Shown here: piece after piece, positions 42,931 to 51,003 of the stretch
How the letters are laid out: the number at the start of each line of letters is the position of its first letter
Numbering within the stretch: the first letter of the stretch is position 1
NCBI RefSeq assembly: GCF_006151805.1
Contig: NZ_VDDA01000009.1
Span: forward strand, 1 to 64,000
Origin: Methylobacterium terricola
Lineage (GTDB): Bacteria > Pseudomonadota > Alphaproteobacteria > Rhizobiales > Beijerinckiaceae
Reading direction: 5' to 3'
DNA: 64,000 nt
The notes under the pieces: generated by a model
Seen by the model: the letters and a program-made list of their open reading frames with translations, nothing else
What the model was told of the DNA's origin: nothing
Database searches by the model: none
Made by a program: the position numbers and the translations under genes

Positions 42931-44259
42931 TCAGCGCAGGAGCTGCAGGATGCCCTGGTTCGCCTGGTTGGCGAGCGACAGCGCCGAGATGCCGAGCGAC
43001 TGGCGGGTCGACAGCGCCTGCGAGTTCGCCGCCTCCTCGTTCATGTCGGCGTTGGTCAGGTTGTCGGCACCTGTGCTCAGCACGTTCGAGAGCTGCTTGG
43101 TGAAGTCCTGGCGAGTCTGGACGGTCGCGAGGTTCTGGCCGAGGGTCGAGCTCAACGCCGTGAGGCTCGTCAGTACGTTGGTCAGTGCATCCGCGGCCTT
43201 GGACAGATCCGAGTTGTTCTGAACGCCGTAATTGAGGCCAGCCTGCGAAGCACTGCTGTCAACCAGGGTGCCGATGCCAAGATTCGTCGAGGTGATCAAC
43301 GTTCCCTGCACATCCAGCTTGCTGGCATTGCTACCAGTCTTCTCGTTGAATGCTACGGTCATCTTATCTCCCTGAAGGAGATTGGTGCCGTTGAAGCTCG
43401 CATCCTTGGCAAGCTGGTCGATCTGGGTACGAACGTCGTTAAACTGGTTAATCAGGCTCGACCGCACCGCTGAGGTCGTCGTCGCGTTCACGGCGGCGAC
43501 CTGCGTACCGGTACCGAAGAGGGAGTTCGTGTCGGCTGCAACAGCGGTGAAGGCGCCAGCCGTTGTCTTCGTGCCGGACACCAGCGTCAGGGGATCGGAG
43601 CCTTGGCCCGTCACCACCAGCTGACCGTTGTTGTCAACGGACGCCGTCGCCAGACCCGACTTGTTGATGCCGTTGACGAGATCACTGACGGTGCTGGTCG
43701 CCGTCATGGTGATTTCGTAGGTGGTGGAACCGGACTGAATGCGGAACACGTTGGTGTCCGAGCCGGTCGCGGCGGCAATGCCAACCACACCAGCGGACCC
43801 AGAGGTCGCCTGAGCAGCAGCGCCAATCAGATTCTTGGCGAGCGCGGTATCACGCTGGCTCTTTCCGGTGGCGGCGGCTTCGGTGACGTTCGCGATACCG
43901 CTGGCGCCGCCGCTGACGGCAGCACCTTGAACCTTGGGCAGGTTCTGCGCCGCGTTGGACTGCGCCTGCTTGATCGTCGACTGAAGCTGCTTCACCTGCG
44001 AGGTGATCGCGTCGATACCCTTCGAGGCAGCCTGGATCGTCTGGATGTTGTTGGAAATGCCATCGAGCAGGCCGGACAGCGCGTCCGCCCGGTTGTTCAG
44101 GCCGTTCGCCGTGAAGTAGTTGACCGGGTTGTCGAGGGCCGAGTTGACCTTCTTCCCGGTCGACAGGCGGGTCTGGTTCTGAGCGGTCAGCGAGGCAGCG
44201 TCCTGCAGCGAGAGCAGGTTCTGGCGCGAGGCGGCGCTGAGCGTAACGTCGTAATTCAT
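42931..44259 (-). CDS. Flagellin
   Basis: 442 residues. The N-terminal coiled-coil D0/D1 region (VTLSAASRQNLLSLQDAASL, LSTGKKVNSALDNPVNYFTA) and the C-terminal one (AANSQALSTRQSLGISALSL, ending ILQLLR) are intact, and the middle is a Ser/Thr/Ala/Gly-rich surface domain. The middle coding stretch has visibly lower GC than the flanks. The protein is exported by the flagellar apparatus and polymerises as filament. It is divergent from flbT; no second flagellin or flaF is seen. A hairpin lies in the 5' leader. Confidence 0.95.
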   Translation of the reverse strand: MNYDVTLSAASRQNLLSLQDAASLTAQNQTRLSTGKKVNSALDNPVNYFTANGLNNRADALSGLLDGISNNIQTIQAASKGIDAITSQVKQLQSTIKQAQSNAAQNLPKVQGAAVSGGASGIANVTEAAATGKSQRDTALAKNLIGAAAQATSGSAGVVGIAAATGSDTNVFRIQSGSTTYEITMTATSTVSDLVNGINKSGLATASVDNNGQLVVTGQGSDPLTLVSGTKTTAGAFTAVAADTNSLFGTGTQVAAVNATTTSAVRSSLINQFNDVRTQIDQLAKDASFNGTNLLQGDKMTVAFNEKTGSNASKLDVQGTLITSTNLGIGTLVDSSASQAGLNYGVQNNSDLSKAADALTNVLTSLTALSSTLGQNLATVQTRQDFTKQLSNVLSTGADNLTNADMNEEAANSQALSTRQSLGISALSLANQANQGILQLLR

Positions 44260-44284
44260 CTTGGCGATCCTATTCGATCTCGAG

Positions 44285-44303
44285 GCCTTCTATTTTCGAA
44301 GGC
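44285..44303 (-). promoter_or_regulatory. Hairpin in the flagellin mRNA leader
   Basis: On the minus strand GCCTTC-GAAAATA-GAAGGC, 6-bp stem and 7-nt loop, 26 to 44 nt upstream of the flagellin ATG. FlbT, encoded next door, is known in Caulobacter to act on the 5' leader of flagellin mRNA, so this stem-loop is a natural candidate target; the link is inference. TAGGAT near the ATG is the likely ribosome site. Confidence 0.55.
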
Positions 44304-44446
44304 ATGGTCACATTCGGACACGGGCCCCTTCCCATTTGTTACCGCGATCGCCGGAAAGAGCGTCGATCCCGACTTCTGGCTTTTATGATTTACGACTGAT
44401 TAATCGAAGCGCCCTACTGTCCTTCCGAATTTGGAACGGCACCGGC

Positions 44447-44854
44447 ATGGCCCTGCGCATTGATCTCAAACCGCATGAGCGGCTCATCGTCGGCGACGTC
44501 TCGATCCGCAACGGGGATCGCCGGGCGACGCTGACCTTCGAAACGAAGGCGAAGTTCCTTCGCGAGAAGGACATTCTCACCGAGAGCCAGGCCCGGACGG
44601 CCTGCGAGCGCCTGTACGTCCTGCTCCAGGCGATCTACCTGACCGACAACGACCAGTCGGTCGAGAACGTGTTCATGGCGCAGGCCAACGATATCATGAG
44701 CGCGGTGCCGACGATGACGCCATACATCTCGGAGATCTACGCCAAGATCAGCAGCCGGGATTATTACCCAGCGCTGAAGGCCGGCCAGGAGCTGATCCGG
44801 TACGAGCGGTCGTTGAGCGAGATCGCCGCGCAGCAAGCGGAGAGCCACGTATAA
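44447..44854 (+). CDS. flbT: Flagellin synthesis post-transcriptional regulator FlbT
   Basis: 135 residues matching FlbT: LRIDLKPHERLIVGDVSIRN at the start, FLREKDILTESQARTACERLYVLLQAIYL in the middle and YYPALKAGQELIRYE near the end. FlbT lowers flagellin translation by destabilising its mRNA until the hook is finished. The start at ATG 44447 is chosen by this N-terminus; an open frame extends upstream. The usual partner flaF is not between flbT and flagellin or directly downstream. Confidence 0.93.
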   Translation: MALRIDLKPHERLIVGDVSIRNGDRRATLTFETKAKFLREKDILTESQARTACERLYVLLQAIYLTDNDQSVENVFMAQANDIMSAVPTMTPYISEIYAKISSRDYYPALKAGQELIRYERSLSEIAAQQAESHV

Positions 44855-44941
44855 TGCGCGGCGGGCCAGAGGCGTCGGACATATCCACCGCGGATATCTC
44901 AGACTCTCCTCGACCTGGGCGACACTCCTGACACCCTCGCC

Positions 44942-45079
44942 GTCATTCCGGGTCCGCGCAGGCGGAGCCCGGAATCCAGAACCGCAGGACTTCCAGGATG
45001 GGACCGACGGCGTTCCGCTTGATCCTGTCCCACCTGAGTGTCCGGATCCCGGGCTCCGCCTGCACGGACCCGGGATGAC
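44942..45079. repeat. Composite GTCATTCCGGG element with 31-bp inverted ends
   Basis: Left arm 44942-44972 and right arm 45049-45079 are inverted copies differing at two of 31 positions, around a 76-nt core. Related stretches occur at 7302-7345, about 23575-23740 and 53541-53678. Size and structure are like those of a miniature inverted-repeat element. It lies in the 274-nt gap between the convergent flbT and cupin genes. Confidence 0.75.
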
Positions 45080-45128
45080 TTGGTGGGTGTCAATTCGGCC
45101 GGGGCAAGCCAAACGGGCCGTCAGCCCC

Positions 45129-45443
45129 CTACCCCGCCAACCCCTCGGGCCGCTTCACCTCGATCTCCACGAAGGCGATCGGGTGGTCGGAGCCGTTCTG
45201 GACGTCGTGGCGGATGCCGGCCGGGCGGCGGTAGGACTGGCCGTGGGCGAGCGGCACCTCGGTGACGGCGGTGCCGTCATGGACCCGGAGCGTGCCTTCG
45301 GTGATCATCACCACGAAGTAGGGCCAGCCGTGCTCGTGCCAGCCGGTGACGGCGCCGGGCGGGAAATCCCAGCGGGTGATGCGGACCGTGTCGTCGTCGA
45401 CCTGGACGGTCGGGATTGCGGGAATCGTGCAGGCGAAGGCCAT
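45129..45443 (-). CDS. Small cupin-domain protein
   Basis: 104 residues with a single cupin fold: GAVTGWHEHGWPYFVVMITEG (metal-binding HxH region) and LAHGQSYRRPAGIRHDVQNGS for the second motif. It is in the same direction as the histone-deacetylase-like gene, 13 nt downstream of it, so it is probably part of that operon. Cupins of this size often act on or sense small metabolites. No specific function is known from the sequence. Confidence 0.85.
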   Translation of the reverse strand: MAFACTIPAIPTVQVDDDTVRITRWDFPPGAVTGWHEHGWPYFVVMITEGTLRVHDGTAVTEVPLAHGQSYRRPAGIRHDVQNGSDHPIAFVEIEVKRPEGLAG

Positions 45444-45456
45444 GGCGCGACGCTCC

Positions 45457-46485
45457 TCAGCGGGCGGATTCGAAGCCGGCGAGGACCGCCGTCAGGTTCT
45501 CGCCCAGCAGGTCCGAGAGGTAGCCGCCCTCCTGCACCAGCACCGTCGGGAGCTTCAGGGCAGCCAGCGCCGCGCCGATGCGGCGGAAGCCCTCCGTGGT
45601 GATGGCGAGCCCGGCGAGCGGATCGTGCTCCGAGGCGTCGAGGCCGAGCGCCACCACGAGCGCGGTCGGGGCGAAGGCCGCGATCGTGCGGGTGGCGACG
45701 CCCGTCAGCACGTCGAGATAGGCGTCGTCGCCGGTGCCGAGCGGCAGCGGCAGGTTGAGGTTGGCGCCGATCCCCTCCCCGTCCCCGCGCTCGTGGGCGT
45801 AACCCCAGACGAAGGGATAGAAGCCGCGCGGATCGGCGTGGAGCGAGACGGTGAGCACGCTCGGATCGCGGTAGAAGATCCCTTGCGTGCCGTTGCCGTG
45901 ATGCACGTCGACGTCGAGCACCGCGACCCGGGCGTGCTTGCGGCGCAAATGGGCGGCGGCGACCGCGCTGTTGTTGAAGTAGCAATGGCCCCCGGCCCGG
46001 TCGCGATAGGCGTGGTGGCCGGGCGGGCGGCAGAGCGCGTAGGCCGCGTCCTCGCCGTCGAGCACCCATTGCGCCGCGCTCGCCGCGACATCCGTGGCGG
46101 CAGCGGCCGCCGCGTAGGTGCCCGGCCCGATCGGGCAGGCGGTGTCGACGGTATGCCAGCCCAGCCGCCCGACGATGTGGGTCGGGTAGGTCGCGGCCTC
46201 GCGCACCGGATGGATGTTGGCGATCATCTCCGCGCCGTGGTCGGGCAGGGCCTCCCAGGCCTCCCAGGCCTCGGCCAGGAAGGCGAGGTAGTCGGGGCTG
46301 TGCACCTGGGCGCGGGCGCCCTGGCCGTGGCCTTGCGGCGCCACCACCGTATGGTGGCCGGCCCTCAGCCCGGCGAGCAGGCGGTCGGCCCGCTCGGGCT
46401 GGTCGGCGGCAGGCTTCACCTGGCCGCGCACCAGGAAGAATTTCGGGTCGTGGCGACGGTGGTCCTCGGAATGGACGGCCTTCAT
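45457..46485 (-). CDS. Histone-deacetylase-fold amidohydrolase (acetylpolyamine type)
   Basis: 342 residues from ATG 46485. Zinc-site residues are seen: the His pair 157-158 in CRPPGHHAYRD, Asp193 and His195 in VLDVDVHHGNGT, and a later Asp in LGLDASEHDPLAG. HCYFNNSAVAAAHLRR and YRDPSVLTVSLHADPRGFYP match bacterial acetylpolyamine amidohydrolases. The enzyme would deacetylate acetylated polyamines or similar amides in the cytoplasm. It lies between a cupin gene and a GntR regulator gene; the nearby oligopeptide-type importer may supply substrate. Confidence 0.9.
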   Translation of the reverse strand: MKAVHSEDHRRHDPKFFLVRGQVKPAADQPERADRLLAGLRAGHHTVVAPQGHGQGARAQVHSPDYLAFLAEAWEAWEALPDHGAEMIANIHPVREAATYPTHIVGRLGWHTVDTACPIGPGTYAAAAAATDVAASAAQWVLDGEDAAYALCRPPGHHAYRDRAGGHCYFNNSAVAAAHLRRKHARVAVLDVDVHHGNGTQGIFYRDPSVLTVSLHADPRGFYPFVWGYAHERGDGEGIGANLNLPLPLGTGDDAYLDVLTGVATRTIAAFAPTALVVALGLDASEHDPLAGLAITTEGFRRIGAALAALKLPTVLVQEGGYLSDLLGENLTAVLAGFESAR

Positions 46486-46502
46486 GGGGGTTCCCGTATG
46501 TC

Positions 46503-47195
46503 TCAAGGGGTGAGGGTGAGGCTCCGCACCAGCCGGCCGACCTCCCGGCGGGCGACGCCGAGATGGTGGTCGATATGGGCGACGATCCGCTCCGGGTGGC
46601 CGGCCTCGATGGCCTCCAGCACCGGCTCGTGGGTACGGGCAATCTCGTCCGGGTCGTCGTAGAGCCGGCCGATCAGCCCGATCACGATCCGCAATTCCGA
46701 GGCCAGCCCGTCGAACAGGCGCAGCATCCGGGCATTGCCGGCAGCCTCGCAGATCAGCCGGTGGAACTGGTAATCGGCCTCGACGATGGCCGCCGGGTCG
46801 TCGCGCCGGGCGAGCTCCCGCATCAGGTCGAGCTGGCGGCGCAGGCCCTCCCGCATCGAGGGCGTCAGGCGCCGCGCCGCCTCGACCGCCGCGTGGCGCT
46901 CGACGCAGAGGCGAAGATCATAGAGCTCGTCGACGTCCTCCGCCGACAATTCCCGCACGAAGAAGCCGCGCCGCGGCGAGGCCATGAGCAGGCCCTGGCT
47001 CTCCAACAGGCGGGCGGCCTCCCGCACCGGCGCCCGGCTGATGCCGAGCTCGCGGGCCACCGCCGCCTCCGCGACCTTGGCGCCGGGCGCCAGCCGGCCC
47101 TGCACGATCGCGTCGGTGAGCCGGCGCGCGACCTGGCGCACGAGATCGCTCTCGGCCAGCACCGGCAACCCGACGGGTGGGGACATCGCGCGCAT
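46503..47195 (-). CDS. GntR-family regulator, FCD type
   Basis: 230 residues from ATG 47195, which has GGAGGTGCG upstream. The winged helix-turn-helix (VARRLTDAIVQGRLAPGAKV, LGISRAPVREAARLLESQGLL) is followed by an all-helical FCD effector domain with metal-type residues (DYQFHRLICEAAGN, HEPVLEAIEAGH). It lies upstream of the amidohydrolase and cupin genes and is divergent from the aldolase-importer operon, so it probably controls both directions. The effector is not known. Confidence 0.93.
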   Translation of the reverse strand: MRAMSPPVGLPVLAESDLVRQVARRLTDAIVQGRLAPGAKVAEAAVARELGISRAPVREAARLLESQGLLMASPRRGFFVRELSAEDVDELYDLRLCVERHAAVEAARRLTPSMREGLRRQLDLMRELARRDDPAAIVEADYQFHRLICEAAGNARMLRLFDGLASELRIVIGLIGRLYDDPDEIARTHEPVLEAIEAGHPERIVAHIDHHLGVARREVGRLVRSLTLTP

Positions 47196-47232
47196 CGCAC
47201 CTCCGTTGGGGGCCAATGTGCAATATGTGAGC

Positions 47233-47245
47233 GTCGATTGTCGAC
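47233..47245. promoter_or_regulatory. Candidate GntR operator
   Basis: GTCGA-TTG-TCGAC, 5-bp arms, lies 38 nt upstream of the GntR start, in the divergent gap to the aldolase gene. The neighbouring ATGTGCAATATGTGAGC is AT-rich. FCD-type GntR proteins often bind such short dyads next to their own gene. Confidence 0.45.
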
Positions 47246-47421
47246 ACTTTCAGCTTGATCGCCGGGCAGGGCCGGGCCAGTCTAGGCTCATGCCGGGTGA
47301 TGTCGTGCTTCGCCCGGCCCAGCATCCGGCCGTCGGTGCGCGAGTGTTCGCGCCACGCCGCCCGTACACGCGAAGTCTTCGCGGCCCACGCCGCCGCGGA
47401 CTTGGTCCGCGAGGAGGTCCG

Positions 47422-48189
47422 ATGTCGTCATCCGTCCATCCGCACTCCGACGAGGTGCAACGCATCCGTGTCGATCTGGCGGCGGCCTACCGGCTGATCC
47501 ATCGCCTTGGACTCGACGACAGCATCTACACCCACATCTCGGCCCGGCTGCCGGGGCCGGAGCATCGCTTCCTGATCAATCCTTACGGCTTGCGGTTCGA
47601 GGAGGTGAAGGCCGGCAACCTCGTCACCGTCGACCTCGAAGGCCGCGTGGTGGACGATCCCTGCGGGCTCGGCATCAACCCGGCCGGCTTCACCATCCAC
47701 AGCGCGGTTCATGCCGCCCGGGAGGACGCCTTGTGCGTGCTCCACACCCACACGGTGGCGGGCGTCGCCGTGTCGTGCCAGGAGGAGGGGCTGCGGCCGC
47801 TCAACCAGTGGTCGATGCAGTTTCATGGCCGCCTCGCCTATCACGATTACGAGGGCATCGCCCTCGACCTCGACGAGCGCGAGCGCCTGGTGGCCGATCT
47901 CGGCGCCAAGCCGGTGATGGTCCTGCGCAACCACGGCATGCTGACCTGCGGCCGCTCGGTCGCCGAGGCGTTCAAGCTGATGCACAACCTGGAGCGCTCC
48001 TGCCGCGCCCAGCTCGCGCTGCAGGCCGCCGGCGCACCGCTGATCCGTCCCTCGGCGGCGGTGGCGACGAAGACCGCCGGGCAATACGCGTCGTTCTACG
48101 ACAAGATGGAGACCGGCCAGCTGCCCGATACGGAGTGGGACGCGTTCAAGCGGATGCTCCAGCGCACCGACCCGGATTACACCGAGTAG
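47422..48189 (+). CDS. Class II aldolase/adducin family protein
   Basis: 255 residues. The metal-dependent aldolase fold is visible: THISARLPGPEHRFLINPYG, CVLHTHTVAGVAVSCQEEG with the zinc His pair, and VMVLRNHGMLTCGRSVAEAF with the third His. GAGGAGG precedes the ATG. Members include L-fuculose-phosphate aldolase and decarboxylases; the adducin-like subgroup has uncertain substrates. It is the first gene after the GntR site and is separated from the binding protein gene by a 150-bp repeat. Confidence 0.88.
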   Translation: MSSSVHPHSDEVQRIRVDLAAAYRLIHRLGLDDSIYTHISARLPGPEHRFLINPYGLRFEEVKAGNLVTVDLEGRVVDDPCGLGINPAGFTIHSAVHAAREDALCVLHTHTVAGVAVSCQEEGLRPLNQWSMQFHGRLAYHDYEGIALDLDERERLVADLGAKPVMVLRNHGMLTCGRSVAEAFKLMHNLERSCRAQLALQAAGAPLIRPSAAVATKTAGQYASFYDKMETGQLPDTEWDAFKRMLQRTDPDYTE

Positions 48190-48227
48190 AGCGATAGAAC
48201 GCACCCGCTGCCGAATAGATCGCGGGA

Positions 48228-48377
48228 TTCCCTCTCCTGCTTGGGAGAGGGGTAGGGGTGAGGGTGACACGCTTCCGTTCAAGTCTCGACCGTCGCGCTG
48301 CCAGCTCTACGCTAGGTGCTTTACACGGGACCGTAGCACCCTCACCCCTAATCCCTCTCCCACACGGGAGAGGGGAA
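48228..48377. repeat. 150-bp composite repeat with about 39-bp inverted ends
   Basis: The two ends are inverted copies: the left contains CCCTCTCC...GGAGAGGG then TAGGGGTGAGGGTG, the right CACCCTCACCCCTA then CCCTCTCCC...GGGAGAGGGG. Each end has its own hairpin. Half copies occur at 9784-9807 and 54775-54792. It lies between the aldolase gene and the importer operon and may affect transcription from one into the other. Confidence 0.75.
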
Positions 48378-48426
48378 CCGCGCGAGTATTTCGATATCGC
48401 GACAGGGACCAAGGGGAATTCGACCG

Positions 48427-49980
48427 ATGCTCAAGACGCTCATGGCCGGCACCGTGCTCTCCCTGGCGCTCGCCGGCGCGGCGCTCGCGCAAGGCACGCC
48501 GAAACCCGGCGGCACCGCCAACGCGGTGATCCAGCCCGAGCCGCCCGGCCTGATGCTGGCGATGGTGCAGAACGGCCCGACCCAGATGGTGGCCGGCAAC
48601 ATCTACGAGGGCCTGCTGCGCTACGATCCCGCCCTCAAGCCCCTGCCCGGCCTCGCCGAGAGCTGGAGCATGAGCGACGACGGCAAGACCTACACCTTCA
48701 AGCTCGTCAAGAACGCCACCTGGCACGACGGCAAGCCGTTCACCGCCGACGACGTGCTGTTCTCGGTCGAGCTCCTGCGCCAGACCCATGCCCGGGCCCG
48801 CGGCAACCTCGCTCGCGTCGCGAGCGTGACGGCGCCCGATCCCACCACGGTGGTGTTCACCCTCTCGGAGCCGTTCGGGCCGTTTCTCGGCATCTTCGAG
48901 GTCGGCTCGCTGCCGATGGTGCCGAAGCACATCTATGCCGGCACCGATTACAAGACCAACCCGGCCAACAACACGCCGATCGGCACCGGCCCCTACATGT
49001 TCAAGGAGTGGAAGAAGGGCTCCTACATCCGGCTCGTCAAGAATCCGAACTACCACGTCGCCGGCAAGCCCTATCTCGACGAGATCTACTGGCACGTGAT
49101 CCCCGATGCCGCCGCTCGCGCCGTGGCGTTCGAGACCGGCAAGGTCGACATCCTGCCCGGCGGCTCGGTCGAGAATTTCGACGTCCAGCGGCTGTCCTCG
49201 CTCAAGGGCGCCTGCGCGACCACCAAGGGCTGGGAGTTCTTCAGCCCGCTCTCCTGGCTCTGGCTCAACAACCGCAAGGGCCCGACCGCCAACAAGGCGT
49301 TCCGCCAGGCGGTGTCCTACGCCCTTGATCGCGACTTCGCCCGCGACGTGGTCTGGAACGGGCTCGGCAAGCCGGCGACCGGCCCGTTCTCCTCCACCGT
49401 GCGCTACCACGACCCGAAGGCCGCGAAGTATTCCTACGATCCGGCCAAGGCCAAGGCGCTCCTGAAGGAGGCCGGCTACAAGGGCGAGACCGTGCGCCTG
49501 CTGCCGCTGCCCTATGGCGAGACCTGGCAGCGCTGGGCCGAGGCGGTGAAGCAGAACTTGGAGGATGCCGGCATCAAGGTCGAGCTGGTGGCGACGGACG
49601 TCGCCGGCTGGAACCAGAAGACCTCGGATTGGGACTACGACATCGCCTTCACGTATCTCTACCAGTACGGCGACCCGGCGCTCGGGGTCGGGCGCAACTA
49701 CGTCTCGTCCCAGATCGCCAAGGGCTCGCCGTTCAACAACGTCGAGGGCTATTCCAACCCGGGCGTCGACGAGGCTTTCACCAAGGGCGCGGTCGCGGTC
49801 GGCGACGATCAGCGCCGGCCGATCTACGACGCGGTGCAGAAGACCCTGGTCGAGGACGCGCCGAATGCCTGGCTCCTGGAGCTGCAATTCCCGACCATCA
49901 CCCGCTGCAAGGTCCACGACCTCGTCACCACCGGCATCGGGGTCAATGACGGGTTCCGCGATGCTTGGATCGAGCGCTGA
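48427..49980 (+). CDS. ABC transporter substrate-binding protein, peptide type (SBP family 5)
   Basis: 517 residues, first gene of the second importer operon. A signal peptide of about 22 residues (KTLMAGTVLSLALAGAALAQ) is followed by the family-5 fold: VAGNIYEGLLRYDPALKP, AESWSMSDDGKTYTFKLVKN and WHDGKPFTADDVLFSVELLR. YKTNPANNTPIGTGPYMFKEW is also typical. It is different in sequence from the binding protein at 1967. Its last codons lie in a triplicated 21-bp sequence that runs into the gap. Substrate unknown; context suggests amides or peptides. Confidence 0.92.
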   Translation: MLKTLMAGTVLSLALAGAALAQGTPKPGGTANAVIQPEPPGLMLAMVQNGPTQMVAGNIYEGLLRYDPALKPLPGLAESWSMSDDGKTYTFKLVKNATWHDGKPFTADDVLFSVELLRQTHARARGNLARVASVTAPDPTTVVFTLSEPFGPFLGIFEVGSLPMVPKHIYAGTDYKTNPANNTPIGTGPYMFKEWKKGSYIRLVKNPNYHVAGKPYLDEIYWHVIPDAAARAVAFETGKVDILPGGSVENFDVQRLSSLKGACATTKGWEFFSPLSWLWLNNRKGPTANKAFRQAVSYALDRDFARDVVWNGLGKPATGPFSSTVRYHDPKAAKYSYDPAKAKALLKEAGYKGETVRLLPLPYGETWQRWAEAVKQNLEDAGIKVELVATDVAGWNQKTSDWDYDIAFTYLYQYGDPALGVGRNYVSSQIAKGSPFNNVEGYSNPGVDEAFTKGAVAVGDDQRRPIYDAVQKTLVEDAPNAWLLELQFPTITRCKVHDLVTTGIGVNDGFRDAWIER

Positions 49981-50025
49981 GGGCTCTTGGATCGAGCCTG
50001 AAGGCTCCTGGATCGGGCGCTGAGG
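49963..50025 (+). repeat. Three imperfect 21-bp direct repeats across a stop codon
   Basis: Units near 49963-49982, 49983-50003 and 50004-50025 follow the pattern GCTCTTGGATCGAGC + CTGAGG. The first encodes the last residues (WIER) and the stop of the binding protein; the other two are copies in the gap. The repeats end 9 nt before the permease ATG. Confidence 0.75.
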
Positions 50026-50034
50026 GATAACGGC

Positions 50035-51003
50035 ATGGCGGGCTTCATCGCGCGGCGGGTGGGGAAGGGCATCGTGGTGCTCCTCGCCATCGTGGTCCTG
50101 AACTTCTTCCTGATCCGCCTTGCCCCCGGCGATCCGGCCCTGGTGATGGCCGGCGAGGCGGGGGCGGGCGACGAGGCCTTCATCGCCCAGCTCCGGGAGA
50201 AGTTCGCCCTCGACCAGCCGCTGCCGAGCCAGCTCGGCGCCTATCTCCGCAGCATCGTCGGGCTCGATCTCGGCTACTCGGTGCGCCAGCAGATGCCGGT
50301 GGCGACGCTGATCGGCGAACGGCTGCCGGCGACGCTGCTGCTGACCGGCACCGCCTTCGTGATCTCGCTCTCGCTCGGGGTCCTGCTCGGGTCGCTGGCC
50401 GCGCGGCGCGCCGGGACGCTCGCCGACACGGCGATCACCGGGCTGGCGCTCTTGTTCTACGCCACGCCGCTGTTCTGGGTGTCGCTGATGGCGATCATCC
50501 TGTTCTCGGTCCGGCTCGACTGGCTGCCGAGCTTCGGCTTCGAGACCGTCGGGGCCGGCTATACCGGGCTCGGTCGCGCCCTCGACATCGCCCGGCACCT
50601 GGTGCTGCCGGCCATGACCCTGGGGCTGTTCTTCATGGCGGTCTACGTGCGGATGACCCGCTCCTCGATGCTCGAGGTCTCGCGCCTCGACTTCGTGAAG
50701 ACCGCGCGGGCCAAGGGCCTGACCGAGGGGGTGATCCAGCGCCGCCACATCCTGCGCAACGCGCTGCTGCCGGTGGTGACGCTCGCCGGCCTCCAGGCCG
50801 GGACGCTGGTCGGCGGCGCCGTGCTCACCGAGACGGTGTTCGCCTGGCCGGGGATCGGACGGCTGATGTACGAGGCCCTGCTCCAGCGCGACTACAACCT
50901 CCTGCTCGGCGTCTTCGTGGTCTCCTCCGCGATGGTGCTGGTCTTCAACCTCGTCACCGACGTGGTCTACCGCGCGGTCGACCCCCGCATCGAGGTGGCG
51001 TGA
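50035..51003 (+). CDS. ABC transporter permease, DppB type
   Basis: 322 residues with about six membrane helices. Family motifs: GFIARRVGKGIVVLLAIVVL at the start, FALDQPLPSQLGAYLRSIV, the EAA-type loop DFVKTARAKGLTEGVIQRRH, and LTETVFAWPGIGRLMYEALL. It pairs with the next permease; the stop overlaps that gene's ATG (51001-51003 and 51003). The upstream gap holds the direct repeats. Confidence 0.94.
   Translation: MAGFIARRVGKGIVVLLAIVVLNFFLIRLAPGDPALVMAGEAGAGDEAFIAQLREKFALDQPLPSQLGAYLRSIVGLDLGYSVRQQMPVATLIGERLPATLLLTGTAFVISLSLGVLLGSLAARRAGTLADTAITGLALLFYATPLFWVSLMAIILFSVRLDWLPSFGFETVGAGYTGLGRALDIARHLVLPAMTLGLFFMAVYVRMTRSSMLEVSRLDFVKTARAKGLTEGVIQRRHILRNALLPVVTLAGLQAGTLVGGAVLTETVFAWPGIGRLMYEALLQRDYNLLLGVFVVSSAMVLVFNLVTDVVYRAVDPRIEVA

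Noticed and set aside
48307..50748. A long open frame (about 810 codons) on the - strand
   Set aside because: Antisense to the binding protein and permease genes, which have intact signatures.
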